Assembly: GCF_002954455.1 (NCBI RefSeq)
Contig: NZ_MSCC01000001.1
Coordinates: 1,084,728-1,127,828, forward strand
DNA length: 43,101 bases
Direction: 5' to 3'
Origin: Photobacterium aquimaris
Lineage (GTDB): Bacteria; Pseudomonadota; Gammaproteobacteria; Enterobacterales; Vibrionaceae
The position numbers were made by a program, and so were the translations under genes. Under the pieces are notes generated by a model. The model searched no databases and had not been told where the DNA came from. It worked only from the letters and a program-made list of their open reading frames with translations. Of the stretch, positions 17,109 to 26,236 are shown in pieces. How positions within the stretch are numbered: the stretch's first letter is position 1; the number at the start of each line of letters is the position of its first letter.

Positions 17109-17648
17109 ATGAAAAAATTTGCACTTAAAGCTGTAGCAATTGCGTTATTAACCACTTCACTAACAGGCTGTATTGGTCAAATGGGGGTTTCTAAAGTTGT
17201 GACTAAAGCTAATTTGTCAGCTGTCGATAACCGCTATGGCCGTGCAGGATTGTATGTGTTATTGAGCCCTATATATGGCATTGCTGCAACTGCGGATTTA
17301 TTTATCTTCAATTCAATTGAGTTCTGGACAGGGAAAAACCCAATTACTGGTAAGTCACCAGCAGTTGCAGACATGAAGTTAAACACATATTTGAAGATCA
17401 ACAATATGTTGGATCGCTCTTTAACGACAGTACCATTAGCAAGTGTACAGAATAGTGATATTGAAGCGGCAGCATTTAAGCAGCTTGATGACAACACGTT
17501 AGAAATGAAAGTATCTCACCGTAATGGCACTACAACATTACTGCGTGGAGAGAAAGCAGGTGATGCTGTGAATTTTTACCTAGATGGTGAGTTTATTACC
17601 GCTGTTACTGTTGCTGACCTTGACCAATATGCTGCTCTACAAGCATAA
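17109..17648 (+). CDS. DUF3332-family lipoprotein
   Basis: A 179-residue lipoprotein. The signal peptide ends in the lipobox LTGC, with Cys21 as the acylated residue. The next part (GQMGVSKVVTKANLSAVDNRYGRAGLY) and the segment FNSIEFWTGKNPITGKSPA fit the DUF3332 family found in Vibrionaceae and relatives. One hydrophobic stretch (LYVLLSPIYGIAATADLFIF) is present in the family. Function is unknown. A strong terminator follows, so it is monocistronic. A palindrome about 95 bp upstream may regulate it. Confidence 0.85.
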   Translation: MKKFALKAVAIALLTTSLTGCIGQMGVSKVVTKANLSAVDNRYGRAGLYVLLSPIYGIAATADLFIFNSIEFWTGKNPITGKSPAVADMKLNTYLKINNMLDRSLTTVPLASVQNSDIEAAAFKQLDDNTLEMKVSHRNGTTTLLRGEKAGDAVNFYLDGEFITAVTVADLDQYAALQA

Positions 17649-17700
17649 ACAGATAAGTTAGCAAAGTTATTTTTAACTGTTGTTTCAATCTATATATTTA

Positions 17701-17735
17701 AAAACCGTATATCTTATAAGGTATACGGTTTTTTT
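17701..17735 (+). terminator. Rho-independent terminator of the DUF3332 gene
   Basis: AAAACCGTATA/TATACGGTTTT stem followed by T residues to 17735. Confidence 0.92.
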
Positions 17736-17986
17736 CGTATAAACAATGCGTTATTTTTTTCTGATTGAAAATATTATTTTATTAAGCTCTGTATGGCTGT
17801 TTTTAATTATTAATTGTCAAAAGAGCTATATTAAGTTAATAAAATTGTCGATATAGTAGATAGCAAGTCAAGGGAATGAAATCAAAAACTAGGCTAAATA
17901 TTGAAAACTTTAATTTTTTTATTAATTAGTACTACTTTGGTTTAAACGAGTATGCAGGATTAACTAAAATCGCAGAGGGATAACTT
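17736..17986. other. AT-rich aldolase upstream region
   Basis: No ORF seen. It must hold the aldolase promoter; an AGAGGGATAA ribosome-binding site lies just before ATG 17987. Confidence 0.5.
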
Positions 17987-18883
17987 ATGACTACATTCAA
18001 CACACAGCAACTAGAAAAAATGCGCACTCAAGAAGGTTTTATTGCTGCACTAGATCAAAGTGGTGGTAGTACTCCCAAAGCTTTAAAAACTTATGGTATT
18101 GAAGAAAGTGCCTATAGTAATGATGAGCAAATGTTTGATTTAGTACATGCGATGCGTTCTCGTATTATTACTAGCCCTGCGTTTAGTGGCGAGAAAGTTA
18201 TTGGTGCAATCTTATTTGAAAACACACTAGATCGTGAAATTGAAGGAAAACCGTCTTCACTTTACCTTTGGGAAGATAAAGGGGTATTACCTTTCCTTAA
18301 AGTAGACCAAGGTCTTGAAGATAAGGCGAATGGTGTTCAACTTATGGAACCAATTGTTTATCTTGAAGCACTTGTCGCAAAAGCAAAAAGTAAAGATGTA
18401 TTTGGCACCAAGATGCGCTCTGTAATTTGGGATGCAAATGAAGCAGGTATTAAAGCGGTTGTCGCGCAACAAATTGAAGTTGCTAAAACAATTATAGCTG
18501 GTGGTCTAGTACCTATTATTGAGCCTGAAGTTAGCATTGATAGTCCTGAAAAAGCGCAAGCAGAAGAGATTCTAAATCGTGAACTATCAGCACAACTTGA
18601 TCAACTTAACGATGATCAGCTTGTTATGCTTAAACTCACATTGCCGGAACAAGCAAATTTATACAGTGGCTTAATCGTTCATAAAAACATGGTTAAAGTT
18701 GTTGCACTGTCAGGTGGTTTTCCGCTCATGCAGGCGTGTGAAAAACTCGCAGCAAATAATGGTATTATTGCAAGCTTCTCTCGTGTATTAACGGATGATC
18801 TATTTGCTGATCAAGCACAAGCTGATTTTGATGCAGCATTAGAAAAAACTATTGAACCTATTTATCAAGCATCGCGTTCATAA
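17987..18883 (+). CDS. fda: Class I fructose-bisphosphate aldolase
   Basis: Cytoplasmic glycolytic enzyme that splits fructose-1,6-bisphosphate into glyceraldehyde-3-phosphate and dihydroxyacetone phosphate through a Schiff base. At 298 residues it is close to the Staphylococcus-type class I aldolase. Family features include AALDQSGGSTPKAL near residue 20, FENTLDREI, TKMRSVIWD (about 141) and PIIEPEVS. Lys216 in VMLKLTLP is the probable Schiff-base lysine. The start has a good AGAGGG site. A long hairpin terminator follows. The gene stands alone and likely supplements or replaces the class II enzyme under some growth condition. Confidence 0.93.
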   Translation: MTTFNTQQLEKMRTQEGFIAALDQSGGSTPKALKTYGIEESAYSNDEQMFDLVHAMRSRIITSPAFSGEKVIGAILFENTLDREIEGKPSSLYLWEDKGVLPFLKVDQGLEDKANGVQLMEPIVYLEALVAKAKSKDVFGTKMRSVIWDANEAGIKAVVAQQIEVAKTIIAGGLVPIIEPEVSIDSPEKAQAEEILNRELSAQLDQLNDDQLVMLKLTLPEQANLYSGLIVHKNMVKVVALSGGFPLMQACEKLAANNGIIASFSRVLTDDLFADQAQADFDAALEKTIEPIYQASRS

Positions 18884-18929
18884 ATATCATGATTTAAAAT
18901 ATATGGTTGAGATATACAACAAAAATATT

Positions 18930-18987
18930 GATGTAGGACATAATATGCATGCTTCATTAAGTTTGCATGTTATGTCTTACATCTTTT
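18930..18987 (+). terminator. Long hairpin terminator of the aldolase gene
   Basis: GATGTAGGACATAA and TTATGTCTTACATC pair over 14 positions (one G-T wobble), with an inner CATGC/GCATG stem, followed by TTTT. It overlaps the first ATG of the downstream channel remnant. Confidence 0.75.
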
Positions 18988-19374
18988 CTATACCTAAAAG
19001 CCGTTTGGAATGAGGAGAAAGAGAATACCTTTGGTATTGAACGTTTATTTAAATTAATCACACCAATAATAATATGTAGATGTAACTTGGAAGATTCAAC
19101 CTTTGCAATTATCCTTATTAGTTATCTTCTACTTGAAACATTACTATATTTACTGGATGTGATATTTCTTTCTGATATTTATAGTCCACCGATATCTAGG
19201 AAACGATCTTATTTAATGCTTGTTATTAATTATATTGAAGTGTGTTTAGGCTTTGCTGTGTTATATAAAGCAACGGGTGGGGTTAGTGAGTTAGTATCTA
19301 ATTTTGCTGCAATTTATTTTAGTTTTATAACCGCTACAACAATTGGTTATGGTCATATGGCACTTACCGAGTAA
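18967..19374 (+). pseudogene. Truncated potassium-channel remnant
   Basis: The translation shows two hydrophobic helices (FAIILISYLLLETLLYLL and SYLMLVINYIEVCLGFAVLY), then a pore loop with the K+ selectivity filter TTIGYG. It stops seven residues after the filter, so the obligatory inner pore helix is missing. The first ATG (18967) lies inside the aldolase terminator, so no good start exists either. In another frame just after the stop, a charged tail KSLQDKAQKVDIDKQ runs to a stop at 19421, as if an internal deletion had removed the last helix and shifted the frame. I read it as a decayed two-TM/six-TM ion channel gene; a shortened but translated membrane protein is the alternative. Confidence 0.6.
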
Positions 19375-19424
19375 AATCACTACAAGATAAAGCACAAAAA
19401 GTCGATATAGATAAGCAATAAGTC

Positions 19425-19462
19425 TAGCCCTCAAGATTACTTTATATAACTAATGAGGGCTA
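19425..19462. terminator. Intergenic hairpin
   Basis: TAGCCCTCA/TGAGGGCTA 9-bp arms without a T-run, between the channel remnant and the convergent LprI-like gene. It may be a Rho-dependent or weak stop for either side. Confidence 0.4.
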
Positions 19463-19498
19463 ATACTGTTGTCTCTTATTAAAACCTACACCACTAAA

Positions 19499-20668
19499 TT
19501 AGGGAAGGGTGATTTTTTGTTCTGTGGTTGTACGAGAGCTGCAACCAAGCGAGTCCTCCTTCCTTGGGCATTTACCACCAAATCGATGTACAGTTGTTGC
19601 TATTGTCATCGTGTGGTCTGCTAGGTTTATTTTTTTAATGGCATAGCTTGTATCTGTATACTCTTTGGTCATTAAGACTTCATCGGTATTGATGTTCTTA
19701 ATCACTAATTTGCCGTTATTTGAACCACCACCAGGTTGTGGGTAATTAGGCAGTAATGGAGAATTTTCTAAATAAGCCACTCGAGTATTATTAGCATAAA
19801 AATGAGCATTAGCTGGCGCAAGGTAATGCTGGGTTGACGTTGAAAGTTGTTGTTGACTATTATGAATAATAACATCATAGCCGTAGTTAATATTGCCCCC
19901 GCCAGCACCTGGTGGACCCATCATAGCTTTTAAGATGATGTTTTTGCCATTAGGACTAAACTTATAAGGTACAAAAATCGCACCGCTATTGCCTGTTCTA
20001 TGGGTTGTTGCTAACGTACCGACTACATAAGGATGTTGATTATTAGCATCAGAAGCCACCAGTTTTAACTGCCAGCTATTGCAGCGGTTATTTTTCAATG
20101 TACCGCATCCTGCAAAGGTACGAATCACAGTGTCACATTGTGGATTGACTAAAGATTTCACATAAAGATATTGGCTTGGAATTAATTGCTTTATATTTTT
20201 AGGCGGTGTGCGAGAAATATTTGGACACTGCTTATGGTTGCTTTTGATGGTATTAGCATACTGTCGTAGAGAACTATCTAATCGGCGCCACTTTTTACTG
20301 ACGGTTGTTAGTGCCGCAGACTCATGTTTTAGTTCGTAAAGCTGACGTTTTAAGTTAAGACGAATACAGCCTTCCATGTATTCTTGTCTTGTACATTGTT
20401 TTTCAATTTGTTGGCGCCATTGCTGTTGGGTATTTGAGATAACTACCTGATCAACTGCACTATGGGCTTTTTTTATTTGTTGATATTGTTGTTCAAGTTG
20501 ATGGTTGAGCTTGGTTAATTCAGATGAAGTACAGATAGCTTTATCTACTGCTGTACTTAATTGACTGCACTTTTCTGACGTAGCATTAGCATTAGCATTA
20601 GCATTAGTAGTTATTATTAATGAACTTAAAATGATAACCAGAGGAAATGAGCGATAATATATTGGCAT
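19499..20668 (-). CDS. Secreted protein with LprI-like N-terminal domain
   Basis: A 389-residue exported protein. The signal peptide (IYYRSFPLVIILSSLIITTNA) is followed by an Asn-Ala repeat encoded by a hexanucleotide tandem repeat. Residues about 34-105 match the cysteine-containing LprI/DUF1311 lysozyme-inhibitor-like domain (CSQLSTAVDKAIC, LNHQLEQQYQQIKKA, QQWRQQIEKQC, CIRLNLKRQLYEL). The remaining 250 residues form a second domain that I do not recognise, with several cysteine pairs and a glycine-rich GPPGAGGGN patch reminiscent of beta-propeller-like folds. It is probably periplasmic, perhaps envelope protection. Flanked by non-coding DNA, hence monocistronic. Confidence 0.75.
   Translation of the reverse strand: MPIYYRSFPLVIILSSLIITTNANANANATSEKCSQLSTAVDKAICTSSELTKLNHQLEQQYQQIKKAHSAVDQVVISNTQQQWRQQIEKQCTRQEYMEGCIRLNLKRQLYELKHESAALTTVSKKWRRLDSSLRQYANTIKSNHKQCPNISRTPPKNIKQLIPSQYLYVKSLVNPQCDTVIRTFAGCGTLKNNRCNSWQLKLVASDANNQHPYVVGTLATTHRTGNSGAIFVPYKFSPNGKNIILKAMMGPPGAGGGNINYGYDVIIHNSQQQLSTSTQHYLAPANAHFYANNTRVAYLENSPLLPNYPQPGGGSNNGKLVIKNINTDEVLMTKEYTDTSYAIKKINLADHTMTIATTVHRFGGKCPRKEDSLGCSSRTTTEQKITLP
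20581..20607. repeat. Hexanucleotide microsatellite in a signal peptide
   Basis: Four tandem TAGCAT units plus a partial one, inside the coding sequence of the LprI-like protein, where they encode Asn-Ala pairs. Slippage would change the protein by two residues without breaking the frame. Confidence 0.85.
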
Positions 20669-20853
20669 GATAATGTCCTTAATATTTATATAAGTGATGT
20701 TATTAGCGTTATCTTGCCGTATTGATAAAAATAATCGGTGAATATTAGAACTGATAACTTTATTTATAGATTGTGAATCTTGTATATTATTGATTGATAG
20801 TAGTACATCAACAAATAAGATAGCAAACCTTGTCTATTGGTTTGTTATAACAT

Positions 20854-20885
20854 AAAAAAACGCCAATCTTGATTATCGGCGTTTT
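20854..20885 (-). terminator. Rho-independent terminator
   Basis: ACGCC/GGCGT stem with A- and T-runs on both sides; read on the minus strand it ends in seven T and follows the gene at 20913-21164. Confidence 0.85.
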
Positions 20886-20912
20886 AGTAAAAAAGGTATA
20901 TAAACGCGTTAA

Positions 20913-21164
20913 TTAATGTGTGTGGCGTGGACCTTTACTGACTAATTCTTTGCCGTTTTCAAACACATCATTGGTAACCCAGCGTCCATAAATCAGTTGC
21001 TGCTTATCGTTAAAAACGGCAACAAAATGACGACCATCAGCATTGTTCGTTGCCATGCCAACACCTTCTACACTTTGTAGCCCAAGGCCACCATTTTCAA
21101 CGGAAAGTAGAAAAGCTTCTAGTTCTTCAAGGCTATCGATAACACTTAATTCATTATTAATCAT
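20913..21164 (-). CDS. Small hypothetical protein (83 aa)
   Basis: Not recognised. It is an acidic cytoplasmic protein with an N-terminal helix (SLEELEAFLLSVENG), then a beta-rich part (HFVAVFNDKQQLIYGRWVTNDVF) and a C-terminal KGPRHTH tail with two histidines. A weak AAAGAG ribosome-binding site and a strong terminator support expression as a single gene. The helix-plus-sheet pattern resembles small regulatory or inhibitor folds, but that is only an impression. Confidence 0.65.
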   Translation of the reverse strand: MINNELSVIDSLEELEAFLLSVENGGLGLQSVEGVGMATNNADGRHFVAVFNDKQQLIYGRWVTNDVFENGKELVSKGPRHTH

Positions 21165-21228
21165 TGCTGTACTCTTTGAGTGATGACTTGGTGCGATTTT
21201 CTATTTTAAGGAATATTTGTAAATTACA

Positions 21229-21714
21229 CTAGCCTAATTGCTGAGATAAAATTAATGCAGCAATAATGAATCCATCCTGACGTTGGTTATTACCACCTAT
21301 ATAAGCATCAGCAATAGAAGAAGTGTTGGTTGATAACCATAAAGTACCATTTGATTTAATAATCGCATTGGCGACAGTACCATGATTATCTTGTAGCCAA
21401 ATCTGATTATTGTTTTTTAATATTGCAAAAGGTGGCTGGTCGCTTATTTCGTTGATCCATATAGTATTGTTTTTAATCACAATAACAGCCTGGTTGTTGG
21501 TTAATGCTTGGGTGATTTTCGTTTGATCCATTTGATGCAAGATTATGAAATTAGGTGTTTGAGTGCGATTATTAGCTAACCATATTTGGTTGTTTTTTAT
21601 TACTGCATTGGGAGTGATATTTTTATGGTTACTATTTAGCCAAATATTAGTGTCAGCAAAGGCATTGCTAGAAAATAGCAATAACGTCAAAATTGTAATG
21701 CATATCTTTTTCAT
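21229..21714 (-). CDS. Secreted short-repeat protein with IWL motifs
   Basis: A 161-residue exported protein of unknown family. I start it at ATG 21714, where MKKICITILTLLLFSSNAFA is a clear signal peptide; the upstream in-frame extension to 21837 has no family-like features. The mature part consists of about five degenerate repeats of 20-25 residues, each with a consensus close to N-A-x-I-K-N-N-x-I-W-L (for example NIWLNSN, QIWLANN, TIWINE, QIWLQDN, TLWLSTN). Such alternating strands suggest a small beta-solenoid or beta-propeller-like surface or periplasmic protein. It lies alone, divergent from metC. Function unknown. Confidence 0.7.
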   Translation of the reverse strand: MKKICITILTLLLFSSNAFADTNIWLNSNHKNITPNAVIKNNQIWLANNRTQTPNFIILHQMDQTKITQALTNNQAVIVIKNNTIWINEISDQPPFAILKNNNQIWLQDNHGTVANAIIKSNGTLWLSTNTSSIADAYIGGNNQRQDGFIIAALILSQQLG

Positions 21715-21878
21715 TGGGTGATCACTCTTATAGGAAGTATAGATAATATACAGTATAAGCAACGGCTTGTGATCGACGATGAGGAATAACCAATAACTTT
21801 TGGGTGCTAGTTTGATGCCTCTATTCGTGCTATACAATGAATATTCAATAACATACAGTGAAATATTAAGGGAGTGAT

Positions 21879-23066
21879 ATGTCTAGCCAGAATATTAATA
21901 CTCAATTGGTTACTGCTGGACGATCAAAGAAATTTGGTCAAGGGGCTGTAAATAGTGTTATTCAACGTGCATCGTCATTAGTGTTCGATTCAGTTGCAGA
22001 TAAAAAACAAGCCACAGCTAATCGTGCTAATGGTGAATTGTTTTATGGTCGTCGTGGTACTTTAACCCATTTTTCACTTCAACAAGCGATGGTTGAAATC
22101 GAGGGTGGGGCTGGATGTTATCTCTATCCTTGTGGTGCAGCAGCAGTTGCTAATACTATTTTAGCGTTTGTGGCTGCAGGTGATCACCTTCTAATGACGG
22201 GGGCTGCCTATGAACCAACTCAAGATTTTTGCAATGTAGTGTTAAAAGGGCTTAATGTCGATACGACGTATTATGATCCATCAGTTGGTGCTGATATTGC
22301 GGATAAAATTCAACCCAATACTAAAGTCGTGTTTTTAGAATCTCCTAGTTCAATCACTATGGAAGTGCAAGATATACCTGCCATTGTAAAAGCTGTTCGA
22401 GCGATAAATCCTGAAATCGTGATCATTGTTGATAATACATGGGCTGCGGGGGTGTTATTTAAAGCTTTAGATCATGGTGTTGATATTTCGGTTCAAGCGG
22501 GGACTAAATATATCGTTGGTCATTCAGATGCAATGTTAGGTACTGCTGTTGCCAATAGCCGTTGTTGGGAGCAGTTGCGAGAGCGGTCTTATTTAATGGG
22601 ACAAATGGTTGATGCGGATACAGCCTACGTTGCAGCCCGTGGTCTACGGACGATGGGGGTACGCTTAAAACAACATCATGAAAGTAGTATCAAAATTGCT
22701 GAATGGTTAGCGCAGCATCCACAAGTTGAACGTGTCAATCATCCTGCTTTACCTAGTTGCAAAGGGCATGAGTTTTTTATGCGTGACTTTAGTGGTAGTT
22801 GTGGACTGTTTTCATTCGTGCTTAAAAAGCGTCTTGATAGTCAACAGATTGCCAATTTCCTTGATAATTTTACCCATTTTAGTATGGCGTATTCATGGGG
22901 AGGATATGAGTCGCTGATTTTAACTAACCAACCTGAAGAACTTAACCGTATTCGTCCGGCTGGTAAGGTTGATTTTAACGGTACATTAGTAAGAGTTCAT
23001 ATTGGTTTAGAGGACAGTGATGATTTACTAAATGATCTCGCCAAAGGCCTAGAACGTATCGCTTAA
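21879..23066 (+). CDS. metC: Cystathionine beta-lyase
   Basis: PLP enzyme that cleaves cystathionine to homocysteine, pyruvate and ammonia in methionine synthesis; many also act as cysteine desulfhydrases. The 395-residue protein belongs to the Cys/Met metabolism PLP family. Lys210 in [12 protein letters not shown] is the PLP Schiff-base residue, the same position as in E. coli MetC, and [12 protein letters not shown] (about 53) is the phosphate-binding tyrosine/arginine region. GGAG at spacing about 5 supports the start. I saw no MetJ boxes upstream. It is not in an obvious operon. Confidence 0.93.
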   Translation: MSSQNINTQLVTAGRSKKFGQGAVNSVIQRASSLVFDSVADKKQATANRANGELFYGRRGTLTHFSLQQAMVEIEGGAGCYLYPCGAAAVANTILAFVAAGDHLLMTGAAYEPTQDFCNVVLKGLNVDTTYYDPSVGADIADKIQPNTKVVFLESPSSITMEVQDIPAIVKAVRAINPEIVIIVDNTWAAGVLFKALDHGVDISVQAGTKYIVGHSDAMLGTAVANSRCWEQLRERSYLMGQMVDADTAYVAARGLRTMGVRLKQHHESSIKIAEWLAQHPQVERVNHPALPSCKGHEFFMRDFSGSCGLFSFVLKKRLDSQQIANFLDNFTHFSMAYSWGGYESLILTNQPEELNRIRPAGKVDFNGTLVRVHIGLEDSDDLLNDLAKGLERIA

Positions 23067-23074
23067 TCCTATTA

Positions 23075-23102
23075 ACGTCTTAGCACCAACATGCTAAGAC
23101 GT
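23075..23102 (+). terminator. Hairpin after metC
   Basis: Perfect 11-bp arms ACGTCTTAGCA/TGCTAAGACGT but no T-run; placed 8 bp after the metC stop. Confidence 0.55.
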
Positions 23103-23584
23103 ATCATTGATTGATTTTAGCTATTGCAATAATAGCTGTAAATATTTCTTTACGATAAGTTGGTTTGATTACGTCTTAAAATATTAAAACTATTTAAAAT
23201 CAATTGGTTAAAAATAACTTTCAAAGACATGCTTAAATTTCAAGTGTTGTTTTGTCTGTATTTGTGTATTTTGTGTCTTATTTTATTTTTTCAGTCGCTG
23301 TTGCCATCGAAATGAGTGGGTGATATCTTAATTGCCATAGATGAGAATAATTACCAATAAGGTTTCGGTGTTTGATAAATATGCCAATGACAACGATATT
23401 TTTATTGAAGTATATACATGATTAAAACTAATAAATAACCATTTTATTTTTATTATTGAGTTTTAAAGCTTAATGGATTATTAAATTTAAATGCTTATTA
23501 ATAAGTTTATTATGAGTGGGTTTATATATTTCCATGAAAATAATTAGCACCGTTATTAATACTAATAAGAATATAGAGGTTGCT
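23103..23584. other. Long AT-rich gap before gpmA
   Basis: About 480 bp without a supported gene. An in-frame upstream ATG-like extension of gpmA (from 23516) is rejected because GAGG sits directly before ATG 23585. Apart from the gpmA promoter, which I cannot place, I see nothing specific. Confidence 0.4.
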
Positions 23585-24277
23585 ATGAAAACAACTCGCA
23601 TTGTTTTAATTCGTCATGGTCAAAGCCAGTGGAATAAAGAGAACCGTTTTACTGGTTGGGCCAATGTACCATTAACTGAACAAGGTAAATCAGAAGCACA
23701 GTCAGCAGGTCAAAAATTAAAAGAAAATAATTTCAAATTTAATTTTTGTTATACATCAATGTTGAATCGTGCCATTAATACTTTATCTATCGTACTTGAA
23801 GAACTTGATTTACTCTGGTTACCAGTTGATCATTGCTGGCAGTTAAATGAACGCCATTATGGTAACTTACAAGGCTTAAATAAAGCAGAAACAGCAGAAA
23901 AGTTTGGTGATGAGCAAGTGTTCATTTGGCGTAGAAGCTACGACACACCGCCACCAGCTGTTGATAAAACAAGCCTCTATTACCCAGGTAATGATCCACG
24001 TTACGCTGATTTAACCGTTGATGAGCTACCTATTGGTGAGTCATTAAAAGATACTTATGAGCGTGTAATTCCATTTTGGAACGATGTTATTGTACCTAAA
24101 ATCAATAGTGGTGCAGATATTCTTATCGCGGCACATGGTAATAGTTTACGCGCCTTAATGAAACATCTCAGTGATATTGCTGATGATGAGATAACTCAGG
24201 TGGAGATTCCTACTGGAGTACCGCTAGTCTATGAATTAGACAGCAATATGAAAGCCATAAAATATTATTATTTATAA
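23585..24277 (+). CDS. gpmA: 2,3-bisphosphoglycerate-dependent phosphoglycerate mutase
   Basis: Glycolytic enzyme interconverting 3- and 2-phosphoglycerate through a phospho-histidine. Starting at ATG 23585 it has 230 residues. The RHG motif at residues 10-12 makes His11 the phosphorylated residue, as in E. coli Gpm[15 protein letters not shown] holds the catalytic acid region, and [14 protein letters not shown] the second catalytic histidine. The ribosome-binding site is GAGG seven bases upstream. A strong terminator follows. Confidence 0.95.
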   Translation: MKTTRIVLIRHGQSQWNKENRFTGWANVPLTEQGKSEAQSAGQKLKENNFKFNFCYTSMLNRAINTLSIVLEELDLLWLPVDHCWQLNERHYGNLQGLNKAETAEKFGDEQVFIWRRSYDTPPPAVDKTSLYYPGNDPRYADLTVDELPIGESLKDTYERVIPFWNDVIVPKINSGADILIAAHGNSLRALMKHLSDIADDEITQVEIPTGVPLVYELDSNMKAIKYYYL

Positions 24278-24312
24278 GAGTACATAAGTACTTAAGAGTT
24301 AATGTCAAAGAT

Positions 24313-24344
24313 AAAACCTCACTTATTATAAGTGAGGTTTTTTT
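24313..24344 (+). terminator. gpmA terminator
   Basis: AAAACCTCACTTA/TAAGTGAGGTTTT stem followed by more T; with A-run on the left, so it can also serve the convergent selO transcript. Confidence 0.92.
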
Positions 24345-24365
24345 GTATATATCTAAAACGAAAAT

Positions 24366-25832
24366 TCATGATGAGCAGCTGATTTCAAGATGTTTACCCC
24401 AATGCGGTGGTAGTTGTGCTAGCTTTTCTACATCTTCATGTTCATCAAAAGGGTGCGCTAGAACAGTCATTAATTGCTCAATAAGTTGATAATTTCCTTG
24501 TTCAGCTTCTTCAATGGCTTGCTGGGCAAGATAATTACGGAGAATATATTTCGGGTTATGCTGTCGCATTGTCGTTAGACGTTGGCGAGTATCTGGCTCA
24601 AGTTGTAACCGTTGTTGATAGCAAGCTAACCATGTTTTTAGAGCTAAAGTGCATTGGAACAGTGCGTTAAAGTGATGTTCACCGTGTGGAAGTTCATCAA
24701 TGCGAACTTGGGATAATGTTCTAAAGAACAACGTGTAATCAACCTTATATTGTTTTAATAACTGCAACAGTTCAGAAAATAATTGAGTATCAGACTCATC
24801 TGCAATGGTTAACCCTAATTTTTGACGCATGTTATGACTATATTGCTGCTGTAATTGGTGTTGGTAATGTTCTAAGCCATCATCAATCTCAGTTTTATTG
24901 AGTAATGGTGTCAAAGCGTAGCCAAAAGCAGATAAGTTCCACAACCCAATTGCAGGTTGTTGGTCAAAGGCATAACGGCCTGAGTAATCTGAATGATTAC
25001 AAATATAACTCGGTTCATAATCATCAATAAATCCAAACGGGCCATAATCAAATGTTAGCCCTAAAATTGACATGTTATCAGTATTCATAACGCCATGTGC
25101 AAATCCTACCGCTTGCCAAGCAGCTATCATGGCAGCTGTACGTTGACATATTTGCTTAAACAGTGAGGCATAAGGAGATGGGGCTGAGGCCAACTCTGGA
25201 AAATGGTGCTCAATAACATAGTCAGCGAGTTGTTGTAATTCTTGATGTTGCCCAGTGTAAAAAAGATACTCAAAATGGCCAAAACGAAGATGACTTTCAG
25301 CTACACGAACAAGCGTTGCTGCGGTTTCAACGTTTTCTCGTATCACTGATGTTTGACTACCAATGATTGCTAATGCGTGGGTTGTTGGTATGCTAAGTCC
25401 TGCCATGGCTGCGCTTGCAAGGTATTCACGAATAGAGGATCGCAATACAGCACGGCCATCACCCATTCTAGAATAAGGCGTTTTTCCTGAGCCTTTTAAG
25501 TGTAAGTCCCATTTTTTACCGGTACTGGTAATAACTTCTCCTAGTAATAGCCCTCTGCCGTCTCCAAGGTCTGGATTATATTGTCCAAATTGATGACCAC
25601 TATATTTCATCGCCAGTGGAGACATGTTAGCTAATATTTTGTTGCCACTGAATATCTCGATAAAACGTGTATCGAGTGCAACAGCGGGATCGAGCTCAAG
25701 TTTTTCAGCGACCAGTGGATTAAAATGTACCAAATAAGGTTGATCTAAAGGTTGCGGTATAACTGACATACTGAGTGATGTGGCAAGCTCGCTATAGCTA
25801 TTAGCAAACATCAGCGTCGAAAGTGTTTTCAT
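24366..25832 (-). CDS. selO: Protein adenylyltransferase SelO (YdiU family)
   Basis: Pseudokinase-fold enzyme that transfers AMP from ATP to Ser/Thr/Tyr residues of target proteins, linked to redox stress responses in E. coli. I start at ATG 25832, giving 488 residues, the family's usual size; the extension to 25925 looks spurious. Key motifs are present: KGSGKTPYSRMGDGRAVLRS with the nucleotide-binding Lys/Arg, HGVMNTDNMSILG (Asp of the catalytic/metal site) and the following DYGPFGFID. The C-terminus ends in SCSS, the cysteine version of the CxSS-like end where vertebrate SelO carries selenocysteine. It is convergent with gpmA. Confidence 0.93.
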   Translation of the reverse strand: MKTLSTLMFANSYSELATSLSMSVIPQPLDQPYLVHFNPLVAEKLELDPAVALDTRFIEIFSGNKILANMSPLAMKYSGHQFGQYNPDLGDGRGLLLGEVITSTGKKWDLHLKGSGKTPYSRMGDGRAVLRSSIREYLASAAMAGLSIPTTHALAIIGSQTSVIRENVETAATLVRVAESHLRFGHFEYLFYTGQHQELQQLADYVIEHHFPELASAPSPYASLFKQICQRTAAMIAAWQAVGFAHGVMNTDNMSILGLTFDYGPFGFIDDYEPSYICNHSDYSGRYAFDQQPAIGLWNLSAFGYALTPLLNKTEIDDGLEHYQHQLQQQYSHNMRQKLGLTIADESDTQLFSELLQLLKQYKVDYTLFFRTLSQVRIDELPHGEHHFNALFQCTLALKTWLACYQQRLQLEPDTRQRLTTMRQHNPKYILRNYLAQQAIEEAEQGNYQLIEQLMTVLAHPFDEHEDVEKLAQLPPHWGKHLEISCSS

Positions 25833-26236
25833 GGAGATACCTATAGCTAAAGAAAGAGGGCTTTTTAAGCTTATCGAGTTACGGTAAATAAACAAGGGAT
25901 GAAAAGTAGGGTTATTGGCTACCAATGATTTTTAGCGACTGACAAATAGTGAGTTAGGAGAAAATGTGAATTAATGCGGATAAATAAAATGTCGCTTATT
26001 CATAAACTATTCATTGTTGATGATTTATAACTAAATATTAATAGAGATTAAATTTTCGGGTGTTATTTAATCTGATTAGTTTCTAATTTATATTTAAATA
26101 TCTTTTTTCTGTAACTTTAGATTTAAAATATGCATGCAATAATTTGTTAAATCTTATTTTTCAACAATTAACATTGTCGTTTTCTTTATTTAGGGGCAAT
26201 TTGTCATACAAATTGGTCATATAAGGAATGATAACG
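25833..26236. other. Divergent selO/cfa intergenic region
   Basis: About 400 bp, very AT-rich, no supported ORF. It contains a perfect inverted repeat CAATTTG-TCATA-CAAATTG at 26197-26215, 21 bp upstream of the cfa ATG, which may be an operator or 5' UTR hairpin. Confidence 0.5.
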
